A stretch of DNA of 64,000 nt, taken from contig NC_090744.1 of the NCBI RefSeq assembly GCF_036898095.1, forward strand, positions 10,848,659 through 10,912,658, in the 5' to 3' direction. The stretch comes from Palaemon carinicauda (taxonomy: Eukaryota > Arthropoda > Malacostraca > Decapoda > Palaemonidae). The notes under the pieces were generated by a model, which was not told the DNA's origin, made no database searches, and saw nothing but the letters and a program-made list of their open reading frames with translations. Both the position numbers and the translations under genes were made by a program. This document shows, one piece after another, positions 22,274 through 33,836 of the stretch. Positions within the stretch are counted from its first letter, which is position 1; each line of letters begins with the position of its first letter.

Positions 22274-25200
22274 AGTTCTCTTGCTTGAGGGTACACTCAG
22301 GCACAATATTCTATCTTATTTCTCTTCGTTCACCGACGACTCGCCACTCTCCAAGAGTGAAAGGCAAACGACAATCAACCTTGAACTGCTCATTGCTCGC
22401 CAACTCGCTGATCGCTGCCTTAGACAATTGTCAAACGACAGACAGGAACCAGCCCCCAATCATCGTCAACATTCACCAGAACGACACCACTCTAATGAAC
22501 GTCGCCGTTCACGGGAAGAGAAGCCCCCAAACGCAGGACATTGCATTCGCCGGGGAGGGCGGAAAAAGGCAAGATATCTAAGGAGCAGGAGTTAAAAGTT
22601 CCGAAGGACCCCCTTCATGGCCGATTCCTTTTCCTAGGAAGGAAACAACAGCACAGCAGCTTTCCTCGAGAGCATCTTCGACAGCAGATAAGACTTTTTG
22701 CTGAGGCCCTCTACGTCGTTCCCTTCAGGTAAACTTTCTGATATTGCCGCTATTGGTCAGGAGTCATGGTTTGGAGCCTTGGTTAGGTCTGCCATGCAAG
22801 CCTTCGTGACAGGTATCCCACCTGCTCGTCCATAGGAAACTGCTAGGATCCCCCTGGAGTTCTACGGACCCGAGGCGAAAATCCATGATTCCTTCCCACT
22901 GAGAAACTTCGTTTTCTTTCTCTCCCTGGAAGCAGAAAAGATTAGTCCCTGATGAGTTAGTCTCATCCAGGGTCAAGCTGACCCCTGTCAGGACATCCAA
23001 GGGAAGATTGTGTCATTGTGCCCGTTCCTTCTCATCCTCTTGTTCCACAGCTAGCAGTGGAAGTTTCGTGCTGGGAAGACTCCTTATCTGACTTTTTTTG
23101 GCCCTCTCCCACTGAGGAGGTCTCTCAAGTACTCAGGGTAATCTCGAAACCCGTGGGAGATACAATCCTTCCTCTTACAGATGACCAACATAAGGGTGTT
23201 CCACCAAAACTATCTGTGCTAGAGACCTGCTTCCCTCCAAGAAAAGAGGACTCTAAGACACTGCCGAAATCCTCATCGAGGATTACAAGATCTGCAGAGG
23301 GGTCATGTAGTCTTCATTCAGCTACTTCAACAACGACTGTGACCCAACCCGAGGTGATGTCTAGGGGGTTGAAGACAGCGCCTTCGCTGCTAGTCCTACA
23401 TCAGAAACTCCCGCAGGTTCAACAAGACCGCATCAGTCTCCGTCGAATCCAAGCTCTTCAGGAACAGCCAGATCCAAGGTCCTTCGGCACTAGGTATCTC
23501 CCTTTCTCTGGTTCTTTTCAGGATCTGAGAAAAAGATTGTCCTCATAAGGAGGTTGCAAGATGAGGATCTCATCCAGGGAGTCAGTCTCCTTGGTTCTTC
23601 CATGATTTGATTTCTCCCTCCAGATGCATCAAAGAAAAGGGGGAAGGCATGCTGTACCACTCAGCCTCTGGGCTGTGGTCAGGGCCCGAATGTGACCACC
23701 TCTTAAACCTCTCGGAGATGAGAGCAACCTTCCTGCGGGCAAGAGGTACCACCCCACTCTGAGGGGAAAGAACTCAGTTTGAGCTCCGGCTCGTTTCTTG
23801 TATAAAGCCCAATGTCCACCTTCATGGGCTGAGAATCGGGGATGGGAAACAGAGAGTACTGCCAAGAGGATCACCTGTAGGTGCTGGAACTCTCCTATCT
23901 GTTGTGGGGAGAATCACCAACTAGGGCAGCAGATGTTGATCATGTCTTTCCTGTCTTTGGAAAAGACTTCCTTCTCCCTTTGGTCTCCCCTTCGGAGGAT
24001 TCTTCCAGCGAAGAGAGACATTAACCCACTCCCCTGCTGTTGTAGTAGTTCTTCCACCAGCCACTATGCAGCAATCTTCCTGCTTGCTCGAAGGTTCGCT
24101 GACATCGGTAGCAAATGGTAGCCTCCTTTTCTCATTAGTGAGAAAATCTTCCTTTTCCTGGTTGGTTTCCCCTTTTGGGGGGATTCCTCCCACGAGAATT
24201 AGGTTCGCCCATTCTCTGCCATTGCCTTTCAGAGCAGGCCTAGACATTAGCAGTCTTGTCTCGTCAGAAGACTTATCTCATCTACTGACGTTGATCCTGA
24301 AAGATCCTATGGGAATTGGATTTATTTATTCCCCTCCTTTGATCTTCGGGAACAGGCCATCAGACTCGTCTTGCCCAGCAGACTCATCCCGTCAGCAAGA
24401 TTTTTGTCTTGCCTAGCAGACTCGTCCCATCAGCAAGATTCGTCTTGCTCAGCACACTCTTCATGCTTGTCGACTCATCTGCATCTCTCATTGGAGGTCT
24501 CGAGAGAACCCCCCTCGGCGACTCTAAACAGCCACACGTGAACATCTTTCACAAAGCAGTATCTTCACGATTTCATGCCTGGAGACTGTCCAACTCTTCC
24601 TCTCCCAGGGAGTTTCTCCCGTAACAAGTTGCAAAGAGAATGTCTGGATATCTGGATACATTTTTGGATTCGGCCAATCCAGGCTAAGTGGACTGTAAGT
24701 TGGTATCAGGGATGAGGTATCCCTCCCCTCAATACCACTATGACAGCATTAGCGTGTTCCTCGGTTACCTTCGGGAGGAAGACTTCTTGGTCTCAACAAG
24801 GCAAGGCCACTGCTAGTCCTTGAGCCTCGCCTTCAGATCGGAAGGAATTAACCTCTCCACGTTGGCACTGCCCCTCATACGGAGTTTCAAGCCGACGGAC
24901 CCTTAGTTAGAAAGGAGACCTCGTTCCATGACTCCAAGCAACAGAGAGGTCTAGACCTTGATGACAGGTCTCCCGCTCGTTGGCTTCCGCCAAGAGAGTC
25001 GATGAACCCAATGGGACACCCTTAATGTCTCATTTACAACGATTTGCCAAGTAATGCTCGACCTAGTTTCTGGTAGCTCAGATTTCAGAATCCAAACCCT
25101 TCGGTGTGAGAGTCCTTCGCAACATCACCAATGATCCAGATCACCGGTTACTATGCCAAAGAGAAACTATAGGCCATTCCTCAAGGAATCTACGAGAGCT

Positions 25201-25410
25201 CGCTCCAAGTGTCTACCCTCTTCATCAGCATGGTTAAGGTCAAGAGGAGGATCACGAAGAACACCATATCTGCCGGGATTCACTAGGTTATTGACCTCGC
25301 TCTGAATCCATATCCTCCTCCGACACTTGGACCCAGAGCACAAGACATCAGGGGCATTACTACGTCCCTGGCGTTCAAGGTAGTATTGGGAATGTCTTGG
25401 TAATCTACTA
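22274..25410 (+). pseudogene. DIRS relic: gag, RNase H, tyrosine recombinase (unit 2)
   Basis: Same order as unit 1: gag stretches (22281-22595 and 23018-23548), a DASKK RNase H start near 23628, then recombinase blocks from about 24570 with RAQDIRG near 25336. The His-to-Gln change is shared with unit 1, so it predates the amplification. A six-base loss relative to unit 1 lies near 23055. No catalytic reverse-transcriptase box is seen. Confidence 0.65.
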
Positions 25411-25469
25411 ACTCCCCCTCCCCCTGCTAACTAGCAGGTAGGTGGTTAACCCTCGCTAAATGTCTAATG

Positions 25470-25905
25470 GCTCATCTTTCAGCTTCGCCGAAAGTAATAC
25501 CCCTATAAATAGCTACAGGTTTGTGTTAGGAAAAATACAAATTACTCTCAAATTTTGAAATTTGTAATTTTTACATAAATACAAAGCATTGTCCCTTACT
25601 AGCCAAACTGCGACCCTGGGTGGAAAAGCAGAATGCTGCAACCCTAAGGATTCCAAGAGGGTAGGTAGCCCAGTGCCGAAAGGAAGTAAGGGAATAGTAA
25701 GTAAACTATATAGTATACTGTATAAGTATTGAGTAAAACTACATGAAACATTTTCGGATCAGTAATAACATGTTGATAAATCAGTCATATATAAACTATA
25801 GAAGAAGACATATTTGTTCCGACACAGATACAAACCTTCGCTATTTATAGGGTATTACTTTCGGCAATGCTGAAAGCCAGCCAAGACAATTTTAGGTAGG
25901 GATAA
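25470..25905 (+). mobile_element. DIRS inverted ends (unit 2)
   Basis: Counterpart of 17500-17940: the CGAAAGTAATACCCC block and its inverted partner TAGGGTATTACTTTCGG flank the same dispersed-repeat scrap. Almost unchanged from unit 1. Confidence 0.6.
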
Positions 25906-26073
25906 TTACCCCATCTGCTATTTAGCAGGAGGGGGTTGGGGTAGACTGGCTACCCTGCTCACTCACACCTGTCGGTTGAGTAACCACTTTTACTTTTGGC
26001 TCGGTAGAGTGCAGACGTACCGTCTCTCTCCCATTAAACAAACTGTCTTGACTTTATTACTATTCCTTTTTCT

Positions 26074-26579
26074 TTTGTGTGTTTGGTTATTGTCTCGCTA
26101 TGCGGACATGTCCAGATATTGAAGGCCGCCGTTGCGGTACCTTCATGTCGTCCGTGGAGACGAACCCACACTCTTTTATGCCCGGTTTGCCGGGGAAGTC
26201 AGTGTTCGCAGGACAACACCTGTTCCGAGTGTATGTAGTAGCCTCCCTTCCAGTGGGAGAGGTTTGCGCGTAAGAAGTAGTCTAAACGCGAATCTTCGCT
26301 TTTGGGATCTTCCTCGAAATTGAAGAAATCGCGGGCTTCTGCTTTCTCTATGCCAAAATCTCTGCCCAAAGCTAATTCTCAACCAGGCCCTTCTGGGGCA
26401 CGGTAGAGCAGTAGTGCAGGGCTTGTGACTCCAGGTCAACCCTGTGGGATAGGCAACGGTGGCAGCTCCCCTAGTGAGTCGGTTCCTTCTCTTCCCCCAG
26501 GGAGTGCCTGTTCCTTTCCAGACCTTGTGTCTTTGTTGCCATCGCTGGGTGTCGATGGTCCCCCTTCAAAGGAAGTTCT
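26074..26579 (+). pseudogene. DIRS gag N-terminus (unit 2), cut by Tigger
   Basis: Same zinc-type Cys cluster and the same break point after AAGTTCT as unit 1. The frame 26079-26273 reads through MSSVETNPHS and is then out of phase with the Cys cluster. Confidence 0.6.
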
Positions 26580-27375
26580 GCTCAAAGATGGCGTGCGCCT
26601 TCTCGCAGATAATAGTTTCGGTGATGGTGTCGCCAACAATCTCTCTGTCCTTGATCCAGATTAGCAGAAGTCGTTCCATCTCTTCTATGATAGGGCTACG
26701 ATGTTTTGAAATGATGGTGATCCCCTTAGAAGGTTTCACTGCTTTAATGGCTTCTTTCTGTTTCAAGATTGTCGAGATCGTCGACATATTTCGGCCATAT
26801 TCTTTTGCAAGTTCACTCACGCGGACGCCACGCTCATGCTTTTCAATAATTTCTTGCTTTACTTCTAAAGAAAGCATTTCCTTCTTCCTTTTCTTACCAC
26901 TACCACTACCACTTGCGAAACTAAGCCTTTTAGGACCCATGCTTTACGTAAAAAACCGTAAAAGTATGTACTGTACCCAAAAAATCACGATTAAAATACA
27001 GTTACTGTAATAGCAGAATGCACAGCGCACAACCACACGAAGCCGACGAGAACAGAGGAATGACCCAAGGCACGCTAATTGAGGGTCCCTCCGAGGTCGA
27101 AGTGCTGCCTTCTATCGGCGGAAATGAAAAATACATCCGGCGCTATGAGTACCGTCTACGCGTATGGATATTGTTTACTTCGGGTGTAGAGTAGGAACGT
27201 GTTCGAAATGTACTTCGCGTGTCGAAAAATTCGGATACAACCGGTACGACGAAAATTGCTTACATCGTGTGTCGAAATAAAATTCGGGTGTAGAGTCGAA
27301 AATTTGCTCGAATTTTACTTCGGATGTTGGAAAATTCTGATGTACTGTAGATACGTTTGTGTGTAGAGGTTCCGC
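26580..27375 (-). mobile_element. truncated Tigger/pogo transposon (unit 2/3 junction)
   Basis: The 124-residue frame 26940-26566 is identical in translation to the one at 18976-18602. Both break points are the same as at the unit 1/2 junction, so the two junctions share one origin. Confidence 0.82.
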
Positions 27376-27460
27376 TGTATGTCGGCTGCAAATACGACGT
27401 GATCTTGCTTGACAATTTTGGGTCCAACAAGCCTCAAGAGATAATAAAAGTATGCTTTGT

Positions 27461-27679
27461 TCATCCTGTGGTAGTTTTAGAATTCTTCAATTCACGTAAT
27501 ATACAGATAATACATATTACTGCAACAGTTAGAAAATTTCTTGGTGCCATGATGATATCAGCTGATCGGTTTCGTTTAACTTTTTCCCATTTGCTCCTCG
27601 AACTGCGATATTGTACTGTGACGCTACAACACTTTCGCTCGCTTTCATCAGCTGAAGGTTGGCGAAAACCTCGGACCAT
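27461..27679 (-). pseudogene. Harbinger-like fragment (unit 3)
   Basis: Carries the same one-base loss and early stop as unit 2, which separates units 2 and 3 from unit 1 at this site. Confidence 0.5.
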
Positions 27680-28516
27680 AATTGACTAGTGTGATTCCTC
27701 TATAAGCCTCCCAACCGAGCAACTTATGAGGCAGAGTATGGATAGAGATGTATGCAAATCCATTTCTTAGAATATCCATACTGTACATTAACAGACACCA
27801 TATCTGTATGGATATAAGTTTTTCCCTAACCTTCTGTCAAGCTTTGGCAGAAACCTAACCTATCACTTGGCGCATCTTTTTGTTTTTATGATGTCGGCAG
27901 GGGTCAAACTTCGGCTCCCTTTACCTGTGCAAACGCTTTGGCATCCGGGAATTAAACCAACCAGTTAGGTTTTAGGGACTTCCTGCTTCCTCATTTTAAG
28001 TCTCCTGTTAAGGAAAGATTTGTGTATGTGAAGGAACGAATCAAAATTCCTAAGTAGGCTACATAAACCAGAGTCCTTCAACTTTCTTCCTCAATTGTCC
28101 TACAAGTCCTAGGTTAAGGTCAAAGGGGCTTTTCAGTAGCCTGTCTGGTGAGCAGAGCCTACCTACCTCCTTGCAGTGACCTCCGCCACCTTTTTATAAA
28201 TATTGGCAGCCAAGTTCCAGCTCCTATTAAAGGACTCAAATTTGTATAGTTAGGAAAATTACAAATTACTAAAAACCATCTTGATTTTCAATTATTTTGT
28301 GCCTGAGGCTATAAAGGAAAACTAATTGATTAATATTAATTGAAAATTAAGTAATGAATTATGAATAATTGCTCACAGAATACTAACCTTTGATAAAAAT
28401 TAGGTACAGTATTTGCCTCGGAGTAATGCTTAGTATGCATGCAAGATACTTTTAATGCTAAGATCTCGACATTATTATTAGTTCTGATTTACGTGTGATT
28501 TTTTATCTTATTTCAG

Positions 28517-28944
28517 GTCTCGACAGAGATGAAGCTTTGCAGAATCAGTGATGGAGTACCCAAGGCAAACAACGATATCAAAATTATTAGCTGTTTATTG
28601 TGGAGGAAGATGGAAAAAGGACCTGTTTGCTACTACATAAAGACGACTTAGGAGAGATGGGGGTCATACTAACCCCATAGTCAGCATAGAAGATAATGAC
28701 AATGATGCCTTTGTAGACATATCAGCTGGACGCCCTTCGTCATCTCATCGAAAATCTATTGAGGAAGAACTTTGCTGCCTCACTCTACTCCACCGCCTTG
28801 TGGCATTTAGGAATATCTCAGGCTGATACATGTAAAGCAAGGGCATGACCACGAAATCTGGATTTGCCACTACTGATGCTATTGTGTTGTACAGTTTTAG
28901 AGTGAATATCCTCGAGACAACCACTTTACATTTCTCTATTAAAG
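28517..28944 (+). other. exon-like block (unit 3)
   Basis: Acceptor TTATTTCAG ends at 28516 and donor AAAG/GTAAGA lies at 28944/28945. Closer to unit 1 over the first half and to unit 2 in the GATGCCTTTGTAGAC stretch, suggesting past exchange between units. Confidence 0.4.
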
Positions 28945-29244
28945 GTAAGAAGGATTTGATTACTTCTGACCAGTAAACTACTAATTCTGTAGACTGCTAA
29001 GCTTCTTAAAAGTGATTGTGATGATAAATTCTATTAGGTCTGGGTATTGTGTAGGTTAGCTGATGCAGGGAATCTGCATTTATGAAAATGGTAGACCCCG
29101 GCCAGCATATCTGTTAAACTGAGGTACAGCTGTATTTAGAATGGTAAACGTGTTACATTAGTTTAACGAACAGTCATTTGCTGGTGATATTAAATAATGT
29201 AAAAATTTGTTAGGTAATGAATTAAATCTGGCTAAATCATTTTT

Positions 29245-29975
29245 AAAACTATTTGTTCTTACATGAATACAAAGCATTGTTCCTTAATAAAAAATATGAT
29301 TTCAGCTGGCCAGGGCACCAGCCACCCATTGAAGATACTACCGCTAGAGAGTTATTGGGTCCTTTGACTGGCCAGACAGTATTACATTGGATCCTTCTCT
29401 CTAGTTACGGCTCATTTTCCTTTTGCCTAAACATACACTGAATAGTCTGCCCTATTCTTTACATATTCTCTGTCCTCATACACCTGACAACATCAAGATT
29501 ACCAAACAATTCTTCTTCTCCCAAGGGGTTAACTACTACACTGTAATTGTTCAGTGGCTACTTTCCTCTTGGTAAGGGTAGAAGAGACTCTGTAGCTATG
29601 GTAAGCAGCTCTTCTAGGAGAAGGACACTCCAAAGTCAAACCATTGTTCTCTGGTCTTGGGCAGTGCCATAGCCTGTGTACCTTGGTTTTCCACTGTCTT
29701 GGATTAGAGTTTTCTTGCTTAAGGGTACACTCAGGCACACTATTCTATCTTATTTCTCTTCCTCTTGTTTTGTTAAAGTTTTTATAGTTTATATAGGAAA
29801 TATTTATCTTAGTATTGTTACTGTTCTTAAAATATTCTATTTTTCCTTGTTTTCTTTCCTCACTGGGCCATTTTCCCTGTTGGAGCCCCTAGACTTATAG
29901 CATCCTGCTTTTCCTACTAGGGTTGTAGCTTAGCAAGTAATAATAATACTAATACTGTAATACTAATAATAATAG
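29245..29975 (-). repeat. (TTA)n-tailed dispersed repeat, unit 3
   Basis: Same family and position as in units 1 and 2 but with more substitutions. The TAATAATAATACTAATACTG tail is extended by one short duplication. Confidence 0.85.
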
Positions 29976-29978
29976 GGG

Positions 29979-32900
29979 TAGAGTTCTCTTGCTTGAGGGT
30001 ACACTCAGGCACAATATTCTATCTTATTTCTCTTCGTTCACCGACAACTCGCCACTCTCCAAGAGTGAAAGGCAAACGACAATCAACCTTGAACTGCTCA
30101 TTGCTCGCCAACTCGCTGATCGCTGCCTTAGACAATTGTCAAACGACAGACAGGAACCAGCCCCCAATCATCGTCAACATTCGCCAGAACGACACCACTC
30201 TAATGAACGTCGCCGTTCACGGGAAGAGAAACTTTCTAAGCTGCCTTCTCCTTGAACTTCCGAGCTCCGTCCAGTGAAATGTAAGTCTTCTTTCCATTGT
30301 TCTCCTTCGCCTCGTTCTACTCCCCCCAAACGCAGAACATTGCATTCGCCGGGGAAAGCGGAAAAAAGCAAGATATCTAAGGAGCAGGAGTTCAAAGTTC
30401 GGAAGGACCCCCTTCATGGTCGATTCCTTTTCCTAAAAAGGAAACAACAGCACAGCTGCTTTCCTCGAGAGCGTCTTCGTCAGCGGATAAGACTTTTTGC
30501 TGAGGCCCTCTACGTCGTTCCCTTCAGGTAAACTTTCTGATATTGCCGCTATTGGTCAGGAGTCATGGTTTGGAGCCTTGGTTAGGTCTGCCATGCAAGC
30601 CTTCACGACAAATATCCCACCTGCTCGTCCGTCGGAAAGTGCTAGGATACCCCAGGAGTTCTACGGACCCGAGGCAAAAATTCACGATTCCTTCCCGCAG
30701 AGAAACTTTGTTTTCTTTCTCTCCAAGGAAGCAGAAAAGAGGAGTCCCTGATGAGTTAGTCTCATCCCGGGTCAAGCTGACCCCTGTCAGGACATCCAAG
30801 GGAAGGTCAAGTGTCATTGTGCCCGCTCCTCCTCATCCTCTTGTTCCACAGCTAGCAGTCCAGGAGGAAGTTTCACGCAGGGAAGACTCCTTATCTGACT
30901 CTTTTTGGCCCTCTCCCACTGAGGAGGTCTCTCAAGTACTCAGGGTAATCTCGAAACCCGTGGGAGATACAATCCTTCCCCTTACAGATGACCAACATAA
31001 GGGTGTTCCACCAAAACTATCTGTGCTAGAGACCTGCTTGCCTCCAAGGAAAGAGGACTCCAAGACACTGCCGAAATCCTCGTTGAGGATTACAAGATCT
31101 GCAGAGGGGTCAGGCAGTCTTCATTCAGCTACTTCAACATCGACCATGACTCACCCCGAGGTGATGTCTCAGGGGTTGAAGACAGCGCCTTCGCTGCTAG
31201 TCCTACATCAGAAACTCCCACAGGTTCAACAAGACCGCATCAGTCTCCATCGAATCCAAGCTCTTCAGGAACAGCCAGATCCAAGATCCTTCGGCACCAG
31301 GTACAGTATCTCCCTTTCTCTGGTTCTTTACAAGATCTGAGAAAAAGACTGTCCTCATAAGGAGGTTGCAAGATGAGGAACTCATCTAGGGAGTCAATCT
31401 CCTTGGTTCTTCCATGATTTGATTTCTCCCTCCAGATGCATCAAAGAAAAGGGGGAAGGCATGCTGTACCACTCAGCCTCTGGGCTGTGGTCAGGGCCCG
31501 AATGTGACCACCTCTTAAACCTCTCGGAGATGAGAGCAACCTTCCTGTGGGCAAGAGGTACCATCCCACTTTGAGGGGAACTCAGTTTGAGCTCCGGCTC
31601 GTTTCTCGTATAAAGCCCAACGTCCACCTTCAACTTTGGCTAAGAATCGGGGATGGGAAACAGAGAGTACTGCCAAGAGGATCACCTGTAGGTGCTGGAA
31701 CTCTCCTATCTGTTGTGGGGAGAATGACCAACTAGGGCCGCAGATGTTGATCATGTCCTTCCTGTCTTTGGAAAAGACTTCCTTCTCCCTTTGGTCTCCC
31801 CTTCGGAGGATTCTTCCAGCGAAGAGAGACATTAACCCACTCCCCTGCTGTTGTAGTAGTTCTTCCACCAGCCACTATGCAGCAATCTTCTTGCTTACTC
31901 GAAGGTTCGCTGACATCGGTAGCAAATGGTGGCCTCCTTTCTCTTCCTTTTCCTGGTTGGTCTCCCTTTTTGGGAGATTCCTCCCACAAGAATTAGGTTC
32001 GCTCATTCTCTGCCATTGCCTTTCAGAGCAGGCCTAGACATTAGCAGTCTTGTCTCGTTAAAGACTTATCTCATCTACTAACGTAGATCCTGAAAGATCG
32101 TATGGGAATTGGATTCATTCATTCCCCTCCTTTGATCATCTGGAACAGGCCATCAGACTCGTCTTGCCCAGCAGACTCGTCCCGTCAGCAAGATTCTTCT
32201 TGCCCAGCAGACTTCATGCCGGTCGACTCATCTGCATCTCCTGTTGGAGGTCTCGAGAGAACCCCCCTCAGCTACTCTAAACAGCCACATGTGAACATCT
32301 TTCACAAAGCGGTATCTTCACGATTTCATGCCTGGAGACTGTCCAACTCTTCCTCTCCCAGGGAGTCTCTCCCGCAACAAGTTGCAAAGAGAATGTCTGG
32401 ATATCTGGATACATTTTTGGCTTCGGCCAATCCAGCCTAAGTGGACTGTAAGTTGGTATCAGAGAAGAGGTATCCCTCCCCTCAATACCACTATGCCAGC
32501 ATTAGTGTGTTCTTCGGTTACCTTCGGGAGGAAGACTTCTTGATCTCGGCAAGGCAAGGCCACTGCTGTTCCTTGAGCCTCGCCTTCAGATCGGAAGGAA
32601 TTAACCTCTCCACGTTGGCACTGCCCCTCATACGGAGTTTCAAGCCGACGGACCCTTAGTTAGAAAGGAGACCTCGTTCCATGACTCCAAGCAACAGAGA
32701 GGTCTAGACCTTGATGACAGGTCTCCCGCTCGTTGGCTTCCGCCAAGAGAGTCGATGAACCCAATGGGACACCCTTAATATCTCATTTACAACGATTTGC
32801 CAAGTAATGCTCGACCTAGTTTCTGGTAGCTCAGATTTCAGAATCCAAACCCTTCGGTGTGAGAGTCCTTCGCAACATCACCAATGATCCAGATCACCGG

Positions 32901-33150
32901 TTACTATGCCAAAGAGAAACTATAGGCCATTCCTCAAGGAATCTACGAGAGCTCGCTCCAAGTGTCTACCCTCTTCATCAGCATGGTTAAGGTCAAGAGG
33001 AGGATCACGAAGAACACCATATCTGCCGGGATTCACTAGGTTATTGACCTCGCTCTGAATCCATATCCTCCTCCGACACTTGGACCCAGAGCACAAGACA
33101 TCAGGGGCATTGCTACGTCCCTGGCGTTCAAGGTAGTATTGGGAATGTCT
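29979..33150 (+). pseudogene. DIRS relic: gag, RNase H, tyrosine recombinase (unit 3)
   Basis: The longest frame, 30543-31340 (265 residues), joins two gag pieces that are separated by stops in units 1 and 2. Relative to them it has an extra block of about 80 bases near 30232-30320. RNase H blocks follow at about 31430-31520. Recombinase blocks run from about 32315 (frames 32102-32440, 32328-32543) to RAQDIRG near 33090. Being less damaged in gag, this unit is closer to the ancestral state, yet it too lacks the reverse-transcriptase palm. Confidence 0.65.
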
Positions 33151-33214
33151 TGGTAATCTACTAACTCCCCCTCCCCCTGCTAACTAGCAGGTAGGTGGTT
33201 AACCCTCGCTAAAT

Positions 33215-33650
33215 GTCTAATGGCTCATCTTTCAGCTTCGCCGAAAGTAATACCCCTATAAATAGCTACAGGTTTGTGTTAGGAAAAATACAAATTACTC
33301 TCAAATTTTGAAATTTGTAATTTTTACATAAATACAAAGCATTGTCCCTTACTAGCCAAACTGCGACCCTGGGTGGAAAAGCAGAATGCTGCAACCCTAA
33401 GGATTCCAAGAGGGTAGGTAGCCCAGTGCCGAAAGGAAGTAAGGGAATAGTAAGTAAACTATATAGTATACTGTATAAGTATTGAGTAAAACTACATGAA
33501 ACATTTTCGGATCAGTAATAACATGTTGATAAATCAGTCATATATAAACTATAGAAGAAGACATATTTGTTCCGACACAGATACAAACCTACGCTATTTA
33601 TAGGGTATTACTTTTGGCAATGCTGGAAGCCAGCCAAGACAATTTTAGTG
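33215..33650 (+). mobile_element. DIRS inverted ends (unit 3)
   Basis: Counterpart of 17500-17940. The right partner reads TTATAGGGTATTACTTTTGG with small differences from units 1 and 2. Confidence 0.6.
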
Positions 33651-33836
33651 AGGGATAATTACCCCATCCGCTATTTTGCGGGAGGGTGATGGGGGTAGAC
33701 TGGCTACCCCGCTCACTCACACCTGTCGGTTGAGTAACCATTTTAACTTTTGGCTCGGTAGAGTGCAGACGTACCGTCTCTCTCTCTCCCGTTAAACAAA
33801 CTGCCTTGACTTTATTACTATTCCTTTTTCTTTTGT

